Shown here piece after piece: positions 37,291 through 50,000 of a DNA stretch of 64,000 nucleotides. The position numbers and the translations under genes are program-made. Where the stretch lies: the NCBI GenBank assembly GCA_030268105.1, contig BSDZ01000080.1, positions 2,459,001-2,523,000 on the forward strand, written 5' to 3'. The notes beneath the pieces are model-generated. The model made no database searches and had not been told where the DNA came from. It saw only the letters and a program-made list of their open reading frames with translations. Numbering within the stretch: position 1 is the first letter of the stretch; every line of letters starts with the position of its first letter. This DNA is from Volvox africanus (lineage: Eukaryota > Chlorophyta > Chlorophyceae > Chlamydomonadales > Volvocaceae).

Positions 37291-38328
37291 GCTTGTATGG
37301 TTTCTTGGTAATCTCCAAGGCGCGGATGTAACCGCCTTGTCGTAATGAAAACCTATGAAAATGATGTGGGAGCCACGAAGGACCTCGAAGCCACGAGTTG
37401 CATGGCGTCGGCAGAGCCAGCTTACACGAGTCGGGACCGTTTCAGGGACATAATCAGATGGGATAATGCGTAAACACGTAATTCGCGGCATCAGGTGTGT
37501 TACCCCAAAATCATTTACAGTAGCGATTCGGAAGGAGCCGCATTGTTGGGAAAACCAGGTGTCAACGTGACACTTTGGGAAACTCATAGACCATGGGAAA
37601 TGATGTGTTATTAACTTTGTAGATATGTTCGAATTTGAAAGCGCATTTCAGCGTGCTGAGAGAAGGCTGGATGTCAGCCGTCACCAGGTATCATTATTAA
37701 CCTTGTAAGCATCGGTATATCTTTTGTAGGTCTCCTGTCCTGTATGACAGGCGAAATATCGGCAAGCGCCCGCTTTCATCCCTCTATCCATCATCACTCC
37801 TATACAGGAGTACTGAGATAAGTACAGGCCTTGCAATAAGGCTGGCAACGCACGGAAACACGGATGTGGCCCACGGTCCACTTGTTTTCAATGCAGCTGT
37901 CCGTGATCATCAATTGATCAAGTCAGAAGCCCCCGGCGGACCCAGACTTTGCCTTAAACCTGTACTCCACTTTTTCCTATGTTTGATCGTAAGCATGCAA
38001 TCGTGAAATAGACGAGTCGCACGGCCGTTGGACGTTCGGCCGCTGAAGTCCTCGACGCCCAAGGTTGACTCTGGATTTGACGCCCGTATTGCCAGTACAG
38101 TACAGTCCATCCGCCAAGACAATCACTGCGCTAGAAAACTCCGTCCGAGGTTTCCAACGGAACCAAGGTCGGCCTGTGCTAGTACTCGAAAATTCTCGTC
38201 CTCCTTGCTTGGTTTTGCACACCTGAGCCCGAACGAGTTGCCAGCAGCAAAACATCGGTGAAAACTTGAAAGCTTCATCCTCGCGAGTTCTGAAACGCCA
38301 CCGCCGGTGCGAAGGGGGAAAATTATCC
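37291..38328. other. Region upstream of the ABC transporter, no gene seen
   Basis: About 1 kb without recognisable exons. It probably contains the promoter and 5' UTR of the ABCG gene. Confidence 0.4.
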
Positions 38329-41300
38329 ATGTCATCCTCCTCGGGTGGAGGGGGTGCCAGCAGCCAGCCAGAGATCTCGAACATTCGCTCAGCCGCTGGC
38401 GCTTGGCTGGAGCTGTGGGTGCCCTGCGTTGTCTTCGCACACATATTTGCATTTTTTTGGCTACTTTTGGCGTTTCTGAAGATGCGGCCACAGCAGGCCT
38501 CAACGCTGCGCCGCGTCTGGGCTTGGTCCTGGGCCTGGGTGCGTTCCCGAAAGCGCGAGCAAATGGCAACGGCAACAGCGCCGTTGTCCGAACCTACTCT
38601 GGGTGTAGCAGCTGTGGCCAGTAGTGATGTGCAGCTTCAGCAGCGTCTACCGCCGCTGGCGATGGCTCCGGCGCCATTACCCTTGGCGTTAGGGTTAGAC
38701 GGGACGACGCAGGCCCGTCGGGCGCCGGCGTTGCCGTACCCAGGGCCGACGGAGGCAGGAGCGGCGGCAGCGGAGCATGCTCATCCACCGCCGCCCCTGC
38801 GCCCTGGTGCTGTGGCGACGGCGGCCCTCTTCGGCGGCGACGTTGAGGCTGGTGTTGGCCCTGGTCGCCGCCTGTGGATGCCTCCGCTGCCGTCGGTGCC
38901 GCCTTCGGAGCCCGGTTCCGCCGTGGCTCAGGGCTCCGAAGCCGGCGTCGCCTTCCCAGCCGACAACTTCCACGTGGTCACTGCTACGCCGCCGCGGCCA
39001 GCCCATGTCCCTCGGCGCTGGACAGCGTTAGGGGTCCCTAAGGTCGACAAGGACACCACCACAGCAGCGGAGCTGTCACCAGTGGCGGCGGCACCTGCCG
39101 CTGCTTCTGGTGCCGCGGACGCGGGGTCGACACCAGGCGCTGCCGGCGGCGTCAAGCACCGTACCGTCACCATGCATCACGCTGTAACGGAAGCTGACTT
39201 AGCGAAGGTCAACGGCGGCAAAGGTGTACGGAAGTACGGCGACCTGTCGGACTTGGGAATGCCGCCACCGTCACGGCACGTCTCCCGGCATACCCGAGAA
39301 ATCATGCACGCCCTTGCGGCTCAGGGTGCAGCACCTGACCTGCGGGTGGTACGGCGGATTAGCAGCAATGTACGGCGCATCTGCATCGAGTGGCGGGACC
39401 TAGGCTGTGTGTATGACACCTCCAGCGGACCCAAGACTGTGCTACAGGTGTGATGCCGAGTTGCCATCCGTTGCAGAAGTTGGTGTCCGGGAGGTTATGG
39501 CGGTTACGACGGTTGACGGTTGCAGTTGAAGGCGCTCCTCGGACCCCCAGCCGTGGCAGGTCGGTGTGAATTTCTCCTCTCCTCCTGCGCACACTGTAGT
39601 ACTCATTTGCGTTCGGAGCTGTCTGATTTTTTGGTATCTGGTGGGGGCTTCCGGGGGCAGGAAAGCAAGGCGCTATGCTCGCCACGGCAGCTGTTTTACA
39701 AACCTCCGACGATTTAAATTCCTTCAATATGCTATTAGATACCACGATGCCGGTTTTCATATTGCACGTCCAGCTTCTTGACGTACGTCCATGATGTAAC
39801 TCACAGGGCGTGTACGGACGAGCAGTGCCCGGCGATTTGCTGGGCTTGTTGGGCCCATCTGGCGCTGGCAAGTCGACGCTGCTCGATGTGTTGGCTGCTC
39901 GTAAACGCGTTGGGCGGCTGAGCGGTCACGTCTTGGTGGATGGAAAGCCGCGGGACGATGGCGCCTTCGTGCGCCGCAGCGCATACGTGCCTCAGGTATG
40001 GACCCCTGCTGGGACATCATGGTGTCGTTGGGAGTTGGGAGTTGGGAGTGTAAGGGAGACCGTTCGGTCGATGGGAGGTATTCTCCAATTCTGGTTCAAA
40101 TCAGGGACGGGCGGTATTGCGCAGAGCACCGCAGAACACATGCGTTGTTGCGCCCTCGCGCCGTACCCCACCTCCCTCCCCCCACACTCAACGCACACCT
40201 CCCGGCCCCGGAACCAATTATAGCTGGAGACCCCCCACCGGCGCGTCTCTTCACATCTGTTGCGTCTTTCGTCACACGATACTTCACAGCGCGGTTGGAA
40301 CCCAACCCCCCTACAGCCTTCTGTGTTGGCGCTCACTCGCTCCGCCCCCTGCGCCCCCTGCGCCCCCTGCGCCCCCTGCGCCCCCTGCGCCCCCCACATC
40401 CCGCCTCGCCCCCAGGACGACCACTTCATCCCCGCCCTCTCCGCCTGGGAGGTCATCACCTTCTACGCCTCGCTGGTGCTGTCCGCCGCCACCAGTCCCG
40501 CAGGTCGGCGGAAGCGCTGCATGGAGGTGATGGCGGCTATGGGGCTCAGCCGCCAGAGCGGAACTCTGGTGAGCGGGGAAACGACCGGTTGGTTGGAAGC
40601 AACGAGGAACCAGCATCTTGTGCGGCTCCTGATGCCGAACTGGCCCACGATCAGGATCCAGATCAGGATCCAGATCAGAAGTGAGCAGAATTCTGACTGT
40701 TGCGGGCAGCGGAATGGGTGAATCCAATAATGGGGTCCCGTAAAGGAGCCGTTCGGAAACATCGCGCGACATTGGGTTTGCTCAAAGATTTGTACACATG
40801 GGAGCAACTTCTTCAGATCGTCCGGCCGTACAGGTGGGCGGTGCTCTTCCCGGCGGGCTTGTCCTACGCGGCCTCAGCGGCGGTGAGCGCAAGCGCCTTG
40901 CAATCGCCACCGGTATTGTGGCTGCGCCGTCGGCGTTGCTGCTGGACGAGCCGACGTCAGGACTGGACGCGGCGGCGGCGCTGGGTGTGATGCAGTACAT
41001 GCACGCGCTCGCGCAGGCCGGGCATGTCGTACTAGCATCCGTACACCAGCCGCGCGCGGCCATCTGGAGCATGTTCACGCAGGTAACTCCATGAGTATGA
41101 CACGGGTACGAGCCTGCGTACTGCAACAATCCGTCATGAAGCTGTGCTACGTCGTGGTCGTGAAACAGCAACGCGCCAGAGTCCGCCTTCCCGCCTTCCA
41201 AGCGCACGCCGTTATGGCGGTTGACCGTTGGCCATTAGTAGTATCACCATTCGCCTTGTGCCCAACCCCAACCACACCGGCCATCGTCTGTTTCTCCCTC

Positions 41301-44300
41301 ACCGCCCCCATCGTCGCGATTCCCAGCGCGAGCAAATTATTAGTCATGCTTTCGTTGGTCACCTGCTGTGATTGCCCCTCCTCCGACCACCACCACCACC
41401 ACCACCATACGCGCCCTTAGGTGGTGGTGCTGTCTCGCGGGCGTATGATGTACTCGGGCGACCGCGCTGGCGCCGTCCCATGGTTCACTAGCGGATTGGG
41501 CTACTCGTACGACCCGCAACGTCATGGCGTCGCATCTGACTGGATCATGGACCTTGTGAACACCACGTTTAAGAAACCCCGGGTAAGTGAGGCAGTTAAG
41601 TTTTTGTTGTCATGCGGCCGTACGGTATTGACCGAGTTCCGTCCTACGCTATTTCCGTACAGCGGATCTACGGCCGTATGATGACAAACGCCGCCGACGT
41701 GGACGCCGCCGCCGATGCCTTCCTGCGGCGTTATAAGGAGCTGCGTCAAGAAGATCAGATGCGGGACGAGTACGACGAGCAACTAGACGAGGAATCCTCT
41801 GCGGCCCGGAGCCGCAAGTTGGAGCCAGCTGGGCCCGGTGCCAGGAATATGCTGCAGCTGTACGACAGCATAGACAGCGCGCGCGCCGCCGCCGCCGCCG
41901 CCGCCGCGACGGTGGGCGAATCGCCGGTGTTAGGAGTCGATATGTCACCCTCTGCTCTTGCGCCTAGGGGAAGAACCGAGGGGCCGTCCTTCGCCGCCGA
42001 CGTGCAGCGGTCCCGGCTGACGGCAATGGCGGCAGTAGCCGCCGGCGGCGACGACGGTTCTGGGCAGCCTACCGGCGGTGCTACTGTCAGCGGCGGCGGC
42101 GGCGGCGGTTCTGTGTCCGCCACCGCTGGGTCGCCGCCAATTCTGCCAGCCACCCCGCGTAGCAATTCTCTGGGCAGTGTTGGTGGAGCTGCTGCTGCTG
42201 CTGCTACTACTACTGCTCCCCCCGACGCCGTCAGCAGCCTTGTCAGTCCGGGCGCAAGAGGCCGCAGCAGCGGCGGCCCACACTCGTTCGGCCCTACCCG
42301 CGGGTCGAATGGCCACAACAGCAGCGGCGGCGGCAGCGGTGCCTGCGAACGTCTTAGCGGGGAGCTCTCCCTCGTCGCCAAGCACTTCAGTCCAAACTGC
42401 AACCCCACTGCTGCAACCCGCGACTCGCAGCAGAGTCGGGAACAGGCACTGCTGCCGCCGCGTCGCGGCATCCTGCGGATATCTGCATCCAGGTCGGCCG
42501 ATTCGGCGCAGCCGCTAGGCGGCTTGACCGACGCGGCCGCCAAGGCTGTTGCGGCGTGGAGCAACGGCGGCGCCACCGCCGCAGACAGGCGGCTGCAGCG
42601 GAAGCGCGAGCGGCAGCTGCGGCTGCTGCAGCAGCCTGCACTCCAGCCTGGTTGGTTGCGTCAGGTGCGGGTGCTGGCATGGCGGGAGCTGATGTCGATG
42701 ACGCGCAACCCGGCGGATGTGGCGGGTCGCATGCTGATCTTCTGCTGGATCGCTCTGGTGGTGGGCCTTATCTTCTACAGCGTGGGCAACTACTTCGAAG
42801 CCATTAGGTGGTCAGGGAGGGGCGGGGAAGGGGGTACCAGCTGCCAGTTGTCAGCAGGGAGGAAGGTTTTAGGAGGGATGGGATCTGGGAAAAGAAGGGA
42901 AGGGGGAAGAAAAAGGGGAGGGGGAAGGGAGGGTTAGCTGACGTGTCGAATAAGAGACTACGGCTCCGGCCCTGTGTGTGGTGTCTGTAAATAATACACC
43001 ACACGCCACATATAACACGTGTGCGTGAACTGGTAGTGGTTTATGGGGTGCGCTGCAGGTCGAGGCTGGACGTGATGTTCATCGAGACGTGTGTACTGCT
43101 GCTGTTGCCGTACGTATATATGTCGTTGTACACCGCCGATAAGCAGTACTACACGGCGGACCTATCGGCAAAGCTGTACAGCCCGTCAGCCTATTATACG
43201 GCAAAGGTACGACTGGAAAGTGGCGGTTGTTGAGTGACTGCGAGAGCGGACTTCAGGCTCGTTGGGTGCCACCTGTTGAGGCACCCAACCAATTGTTGAG
43301 TGCTGAGCACCCGAACCACAACTTCACTAGTGGACATACTTACACACAGATGGCCGAGGCTAGAGCTCATTGCTCGCAAACAAACAAGAGTGTCCGCCTG
43401 CATTAAAAACACACATCGGCCCGCCCCCCTGCCCCCCTGCACCCTCATCCGCCTCCATTCCCACACCGATCCGGCTGCAGGTGCTTGCCGTGTTGCCGTT
43501 CGGGGTGTTATCGATGCTGGTCTTCAGTTTCACCATCTACGGTATGGCGGGGCTTCGTCGCAGCGGCTCAGCACTGGCGGAGCACGGGCTGCTGGCCACG
43601 CTGGCCTACCTCATCGCGTCGCAGGTATTGAGCCACGGCGAGGCCCCGCGACCCGCCGGTCAATTGCCCTGATGCCTGGTGTAATTACTAGGGTGTCTGG
43701 TTGCTCATGAAACGGAAAGAACGGGAAAAGAAGAAGGCGATAGGTGTGGCTGCCTTCGCTACCTGCTGGTAACTGTTTGGCATATGTTGTATGTTATATG
43801 TTATATGTTGTATGTTGTATGCAGACACGAAGCAAAAAACGTCTCATACCGTCAATTAAAGTAGCCGGTTCGTTTCGTTCTGCTGACCGTATGCTGTACG
43901 CCGGACGTCGTTATGGCGGCTCTTATTCATCGCCGTACCCTCGTACCTAGGTGCTGTACGCCGCTGCAGTGGCGACGCCTAACCAGGACACGGCCTTCAT
44001 GGTGGCCATTGCCTGGACTGCTGTCAACATCCTCATGTCCAACTACCTGAGTGGGTCAACTGAAGATCCCGAAACGACCGATGAGATCCTAGGACGATGA
44101 GGGTGCTCTCCAGAAGTACATGTTAGCACGTATCTTGTGGTGTGGTCCACTGTCCACTTCCCCTAACTTGCATCCCCGCGCCCTCCACCTCCCACCCCAC
44201 CCGCTTCATGCGCCCCCGTGATGCCCCACCCCTCTGCTGCCAGTTCGCTATGATGACATGAGTCAGGTCTGGCTTACCAAGGTACTCCGCTGGTTCAGCG

Positions 44301-44817
44301 TCATGATGTGGACTTTCCAGGGGATGGCAGGTAGGCGGAGGGGGGTTGGGAGGGGGCGGGAGGGCTGCCTCCTTTCACAGAGGGGAAGGAAGAGGTGCTA
44401 GGAAAGGCGTGCACTTGCATGTTATTACATACATGAGTCCACTTGTCCCAACCTTTCCTGCCTTCGGCCATTTTGTCTGTTAAATCGCCTTCCCAATCCA
44501 CACCCCGCCTCTGGCCCCCTGTGCCCCCAGCGGCCGAATACCGCAACCAGTTCTACAGTTGTGCCTCCGGCTTCGGCACCCCGGTGCTGGCCACATTGCC
44601 TGCCTACCTACCGGGAAATCCCGCGGTCTCCTTCGCGCCTCGGATCCTGGGCGATCCCGGCCCGAACTGCGCCATCAACACCAACAAGATCCTGACCTAC
44701 TTCGGGATGACGGAGCCCTTCTGGCGCCTAGCAGTAATCCTGGCGGGGTACCTAGGGGTGCTGCACATCATCACATACACGGCGCTGAGGCTCACTGCGG
44801 GCCGAGAGCGGCGCTGA
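38329..44817 (+). CDS. ABCG (WHITE-type) ABC half-transporter with long N-terminal extension (11 exons)
   Basis: Membrane exporter that uses ATP; substrate unknown. Exons: 38329-39447, 39807-39995, 40416-40568, 40834-41082, 41421-41582, 41663-42807, 43059-43206, 43481-43624, 43951-44050, 44244-44330, 44531-44817. All phases close, giving about 1260 residues, nearly double a usual ABCG half-transporter. The start used is the first ATG; the frame is open further upstream without one. ATPase motifs: GLLGPSGAGKSTLLD (Walker A), YVPQDDHFIPALSAWE (Q-loop), LRGLSGGERKRLAI (signature), ALLLDEPTSGLDA (Walker B), SVHQP (H-loop). The order ATPase then membrane domain is the ABCG order. A linker of more than 300 residues, rich in Ala, Gly and Ser, fills exon 6. 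Membrane helices start at DVAGRMLIFCWIALVVGLIF and continue through exons 7-11. Residues about 24-50 (LWVPCVVFAHIFAFFWLLLA) look like an extra N-terminal membrane helix. Confidence 0.94.
40344..40395 (+). repeat. Tandem 9-bp repeat (GCCCCCTGC) in an ABCG intron
   Basis: Nearly six units of GCCCCCTGC run up to the CCCCAG acceptor of ABCG exon 3 and form its pyrimidine tract. Length variation here could affect splicing (inference). Confidence 0.8.
43783..43822 (+). repeat. Tandem 7-bp repeat (TATGTTR)
   Basis: Five units of TATGTTG/TATGTTA in the intron between ABCG exons 8 and 9, ending in TATGCAG. Confidence 0.8.
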
Positions 44818-47025
44818 AGCTCACTGCCCGTCAGGGCAGAGGCTGTGTGGCAGGGCATGCTTGCGCGCGCCAGGGAGGTGATCTTGAGTTGCGAGTCGCA
44901 TATCCCGGAGTTGTGCGGCACAGATGATGATGACAGCGTCTGAATCGGGGTTCGAGGGAAAGGCGATAGGGCAGGGACTGCGGCGATGTGCGCCCTGGGA
45001 GAGTGTGGGAAGCGGCTAGATACTTAGATAGAACTATCCACCCGATATCCAACCGATAAGTCGCGGCAGTTTGTGGTTTATTGAGTTGTTATAGTGCCCC
45101 TCACGTGCATCGTCGTGGCGCAGCACAGCATCGTGTTCGTCTTCCCTGTAGGATCCAGGGCTCATGCACCATGGCTGGAATTCCGTTGAGGCCGCCGGTG
45201 ACCTCTTTGGTGCCGTTTGTGCGCATTGGGGTACAAAGTGAGATCAGAAAAAGGGACGAGAAGATGAGTGGTGGGACGAAGCAGCTGAGGCTTTGGTGCT
45301 ACTTAGCGTTGGAAAAGGAGCTGTCGTGCCAACTTGCGACTTACTTGTTCGGCCCCCATCACAGTCGGTTAGCTGCATGGCGGCGAAGCCGGGCGACCAC
45401 CATTAGGGGTTGGAAGGGGGATAGAGAGGCGAAAGCAACATGGAGTTGGGACATACGGGGAGATGAACCCTCTTAACTGGGATGTGTCGCGGTTGGTGAG
45501 AGGCGGGTTGCGGGCGGCGTTGCGGAGTGCATGATATTGATGGTTGGGGTTCCAGACCAGAGGTGAGGGAAAAGGCAGTAGGGAGGGCGTTGGAGGAGTG
45601 TTCATCCCGGGGCTCTCCTGTGAGAAGAAAATTATTGCTGATTTAGATGACGGATGCTGGGGCCTATTGAGATACATCTCCATGATTGGGGGTTGGGACA
45701 GACGGGGTTTGGTAGGCAACACGCCGTAGGGATAGCGCAGCGTGCACGGGTGTGTGGGGCTGTCTGTTCCCTGAAGACGTTTCTCAGGAATAGCTCGTGG
45801 TTGTGTAGTAGGATCCAGATGGGTGCACTGTGTGTGGCTGGGCTGACTTGGGGATGTGACGTTTAAGCAAGGAAATCACAGTTGGGTCGGGGGGACACAA
45901 GGAGGTCCAGGACAGCTGTAGACCCGTACGGCTCCCGAGTGAGGAAACTATACAGGGTACTTGTTTGCTTGCCTGCGGATGCAGCATATCTAAGATCAAA
46001 AAGACTTGAGCTTGTGTTGGTAGTTGTGAAAGCCTATGTAAGCCTCTTTGTGATGAGGATGAGGATAAGGATGAGTGCAAGTGGCTGTGGACTCGTAAGG
46101 CGTGGTACCAGCCAGGAGGCTCACAGACCACAAGGCACTTTAGACCACAGCCAACAATGACCAGAGAGAGGAGAAAGAAGATACGTAAAACAGTTCCGGG
46201 CATTCTATAAGAACATGGCACTCGTCCCCGATTGCGCCACTTTCACATACAGGTAATGATAAACGGGCTGCACAGCGTCCACACCCCGATTAGATTAGGA
46301 CGGTTCACCAATGCATCAACCAATTCATTCCAACTAATTTCGCCTCCAAAATCTGAAAGCGGACATCTTTCTGATGTTGAATCCACTCCTTCTTATGGGG
46401 CAAAGGTCTGGGTCTGGATGGACTCTTGGAAAATTTAGGAGCTGAGGCGTGCCAGTGATACCTAGGGCTGGCGTTGCTTGGGAAAGGCACTCAAGGTTCC
46501 TATGGGGGATACTACGGCAATCTTTTTCGCGTGTTCTAGCTGATTTCAAGGATCAACCCAATAATTTAGTCTTTTCAAGGTTTTTACCTTTCGTATGGAC
46601 AATCCGTTGGCCCGTTTGTGGTGCCGTACATTTCCCTGCGATCTGTTGGCCGTGCCAAATCAATATGTATTATCCTAGACTTCAGCTCATGCCCGCTCCG
46701 GAGGCTTGTAGGAATGAGTTCTACAGATGCGAAGCGTTTCTAGTCTAAATAACTTTGCGCGTTCAAAAGCTGGAAGGTGTAACGAAATGCCACATGCATA
46801 TTGCTATGCAAATTAGATCGTGTGGAACAAGAACAAACAGAAATAATTTGAATTTGTAAGTGATTTGTGAGTCTAGCCCCGATCCTTCGAAGAAAGTACT
46901 CTCCTCAGCTAAAGATTTAGGTAGCCGCCCTTATAGCTGACAGGTTTTTGAGCGTTTTTGCATTCATTTCAGTGCGCGGAAACTCGCCGGTACAAATGTG
47001 GTGACGGCTCATTTTGCATCGCAAC
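44818..47025. other. Intergenic region, about 2.2 kb
   Basis: Between the ABCG stop and the DNAAF5 start. I see no exon with splice support. TGTAA occurs at 46037-46041 and 46855-46859, either of which could end the ABCG transcript. Confidence 0.4.
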
Positions 47026-50000
47026 ATGAGCAGCGATAATGCACAAGCCTCGTCTGCTGTCAAAGGTGGATCGGAGAATAAGGATGGCTGTGTGAGCGGC
47101 AGTAATAGCAGGGTGAACGCAATTTGGCAGCAGCTCAAGAGCGCACATGGCGGACCAAAAACACCGGGGGTCAATATCGATAAACTTTGGCATGGCTTTA
47201 TAAGCGATCCAATACAGGGAAAAGTGAAGGCGGGCACAAAACCTGCGAACGAGCCTTGCACCTACCAGCCCCAGCTCATCGACAGGGCCACTCAGGGCAC
47301 CCTGGACTCTGCCTCAAAGCCGCTTCAGCCGCAGCCACAGCGTCCTGCTGCCGGATCCAAGCCGGACGCGGACACTGCGTTGCAGCTGGTGGCTCGCTGC
47401 GTGGCGGGGCTCAAGGACAGCTCACAAGCTGCACGCCGCAAGGCACTGCAGGACGTGCAGGTGGGTGTCCCGGATAAGATAGCTATCGTTATCCATGTAT
47501 GTGCTGGCCAGGATGTAATAAGTATGTGCGGAAGACGTGCTCCGTGGCGCATGTTTTGAGATCAGGCACTAGCTCCATGACCGTGTCCGAGTTCAGGGGT
47601 CTGGCTTGTGGCTTGGTGATCTGGTAAAGGGACAGCCTATCCACGTGAATCTTTGTTGAAAGTTTGTGTGCGCCTTACTGTGGACGTGCACGATCACCGT
47701 ATTCATGCATCATCAGCCCACTTCCTCGTATTGCTCCACGTTATGCGGTCTGTATCCACAGCAAAAGACCCCCACGATGCTTCATCCCGCAGAGCCAGCT
47801 GCTGGATAATCCGGCACTCAGTGAAAAGTGGCTGACTGAGCGGCTGGAGCAGGATGGGCTGGGCAAGGCGCTGCTACGTCGCTTCGACGACCCGTCCGAT
47901 ACATGCCGGGAAATGGCGGTAACTGGGCTGTTACGCCTGCTGCAGGCGGCACCGCAAGCAGTGCTGTCACTACTGCCGTACGCCTTCCCTGTCATTTCGG
48001 AGCGTGTACGTCATCGGGAGGAGGGCACCAAGGTGGGTGGAGGAGCGGCTCTGGACAAGTTCCCCTGGGAGGGTAAGCAGACAAGTGTTGCATGATCAGA
48101 GGGGAAGCGACGACAGGGCGCTTACAGTGATGAGGAGAATGACTGGGCGAAGAACCCAGGATGCAGGGCCAGAGGGCTGAGCAGGAAAGCGCTGGTTCGA
48201 GGCTGGCCGTTGGGCGCCATTTGAGCTCAAGCCCGGCCTATGGTATTCACAGATCCGGCTGTCCTGAAGGAGGCCCATCCCGTGAAGGTATGGCACGTGC
48301 GTGTGTTGGTGGCCTCACCGCTGCTGCTTTTGTTCTTTTGCCCATGTAGAACTTAACGGAGCCGTGCGAGGAGGTTCGTCTGGCTCTGGCTCGGCTGCTG
48401 CACGCGCTCGTGTCATTGGCTGGCAAGTCGTTTGGGGGCTACGCTGGGGAGGCGGTGGAGCTGGTGGCGGCGCTGTGCGAGGACCCCTTTCACGAGGTGC
48501 AGGAGAAGGCGTGCGCTGTGGTGGTGGCCTTGAACGGTACGTGGATCGTGACACGTACGGTGCTTAATGTATACATTCCTGCAAGAGCATGCACACAGAT
48601 AGGTGAGCCCCAAACTTCTCTATCTCCTTCCAGCCCTCGAAGTTGCACCAGAAGTCCACGATATCGTGGTCCCTGAGTTCATGTCGCCGCCACCACTGTC
48701 ATACCACGCTGTACTCTTCGCGGTGTTGCTGGTTAACCCAGCGTTATGCCTCCAACTCTGCAGAGGTCCTGGGTCTGCGGCTGCAGCCGGTGGCCAAGCA
48801 ACTCGTTGCCGTGGTGCTGCCGCTCACTACCGCCAAGCGCCACCGGGTGCGCATTGCAGCCCTGCAAGCGTTGAGGCCCACCATGCACCAGGTACAGCAA
48901 TAAGATGGGGATTGTTATGGGCCTCATGCCATATCGGGTGCGTGGTGGGTGCGCATGCCGATGTTCCTTTTCGGAAGCTTCCCTCGGTGCGCGTGGGCAG
49001 TATAGGGTGTCAAGTGGAGCCCTTGTCATCGGGCCCCGTTATCACATGTGGCCCGTGTTCCTGTCCCTCTGATGGACACCTGCTTTTCGGATGGCGGATG
49101 CACCAGGGAGCCCACGAAATGATTCTGGAGATGGTGGCCTGGCGGGATCCCAACGTTATCCCAATCAAGGCGTTTTATGGTGACGACCTCAAGGTAGGGA
49201 TCGCGGGACGGAGAAGGAGGCGGGCCAACAAGGGCCCATGGCCGCGGGGAAGGGACACGATGGGCTTGCGTTGATGATGTGCTATTTGGTAAGGGAGGAT
49301 TGTGCAATGCAGGTTCATGACGGGGGCGGGGTTGACGTGATGCAGGAGGAACGGATGGCCCCGTGCAAGGGAGGGATCCGGGGCTGGGCATTTGATGCTT
49401 CTTCCTTTTCCTCTCTGTCTCTCCCCTGGCGCGGCCAACCAATCCTATCCCAGGTTTTATAACCTGTCTTGGAATCTCCATCCGGAATTTCCTAAACCAC
49501 AGGTGAACTTCTGCGGCAAGCTGGCAGCCGACCCGCACCCTGCTGTGCGGCGGGAGTTCCTGGGGGTCCTGGCCGACTGGATGACTCAGCTGCGGGAACG
49601 GATGGATCACGAATCGCGGCTGCTGCCATTCGTGCTCAGTGCCCTCAACGATGAGGCACCAGAGATTCAGGTGGGGGTGGGCAATGTTCAAGGGTGAGGG
49701 CACAGGGCGCGCTCCGTCGGATGCTCCCCCGTTTGCGCGGCAACGTGAACATATCCATGCGCACCTCTGGAACCTGGCTCCTGAAATCCGGCGATGTCGT
49801 GCCCTACCCTCGGCAGGCGGATGCGGTGGGCCTCCTAGAGCGGTTGGGGGCGCAGTACGAACAAGATCACGAGAAAGACATCAAAGATACGTTATCATAC
49901 TTGCCAGAGGAGGCTCACGGCATTGGCTGGCAGGCGCCAGGAGCGGCGGGCTATGTATACGGTGCCATCACAGCTGGAGAAGAGACGGTCAACGGTAGGT

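Noticed and set aside
38266..38328. Extension of the ABCG protein upstream of 38329
   Set aside because: The frame is open but has no ATG there (it begins at TTG), and nuclear genes of this lineage start at ATG.
41755..42576. Long minus-strand open frames opposite ABCG exon 6
   Set aside because: They are shadows of the GC-rich Ala/Gly linker on the plus strand; the plus strand continues the transporter in phase.
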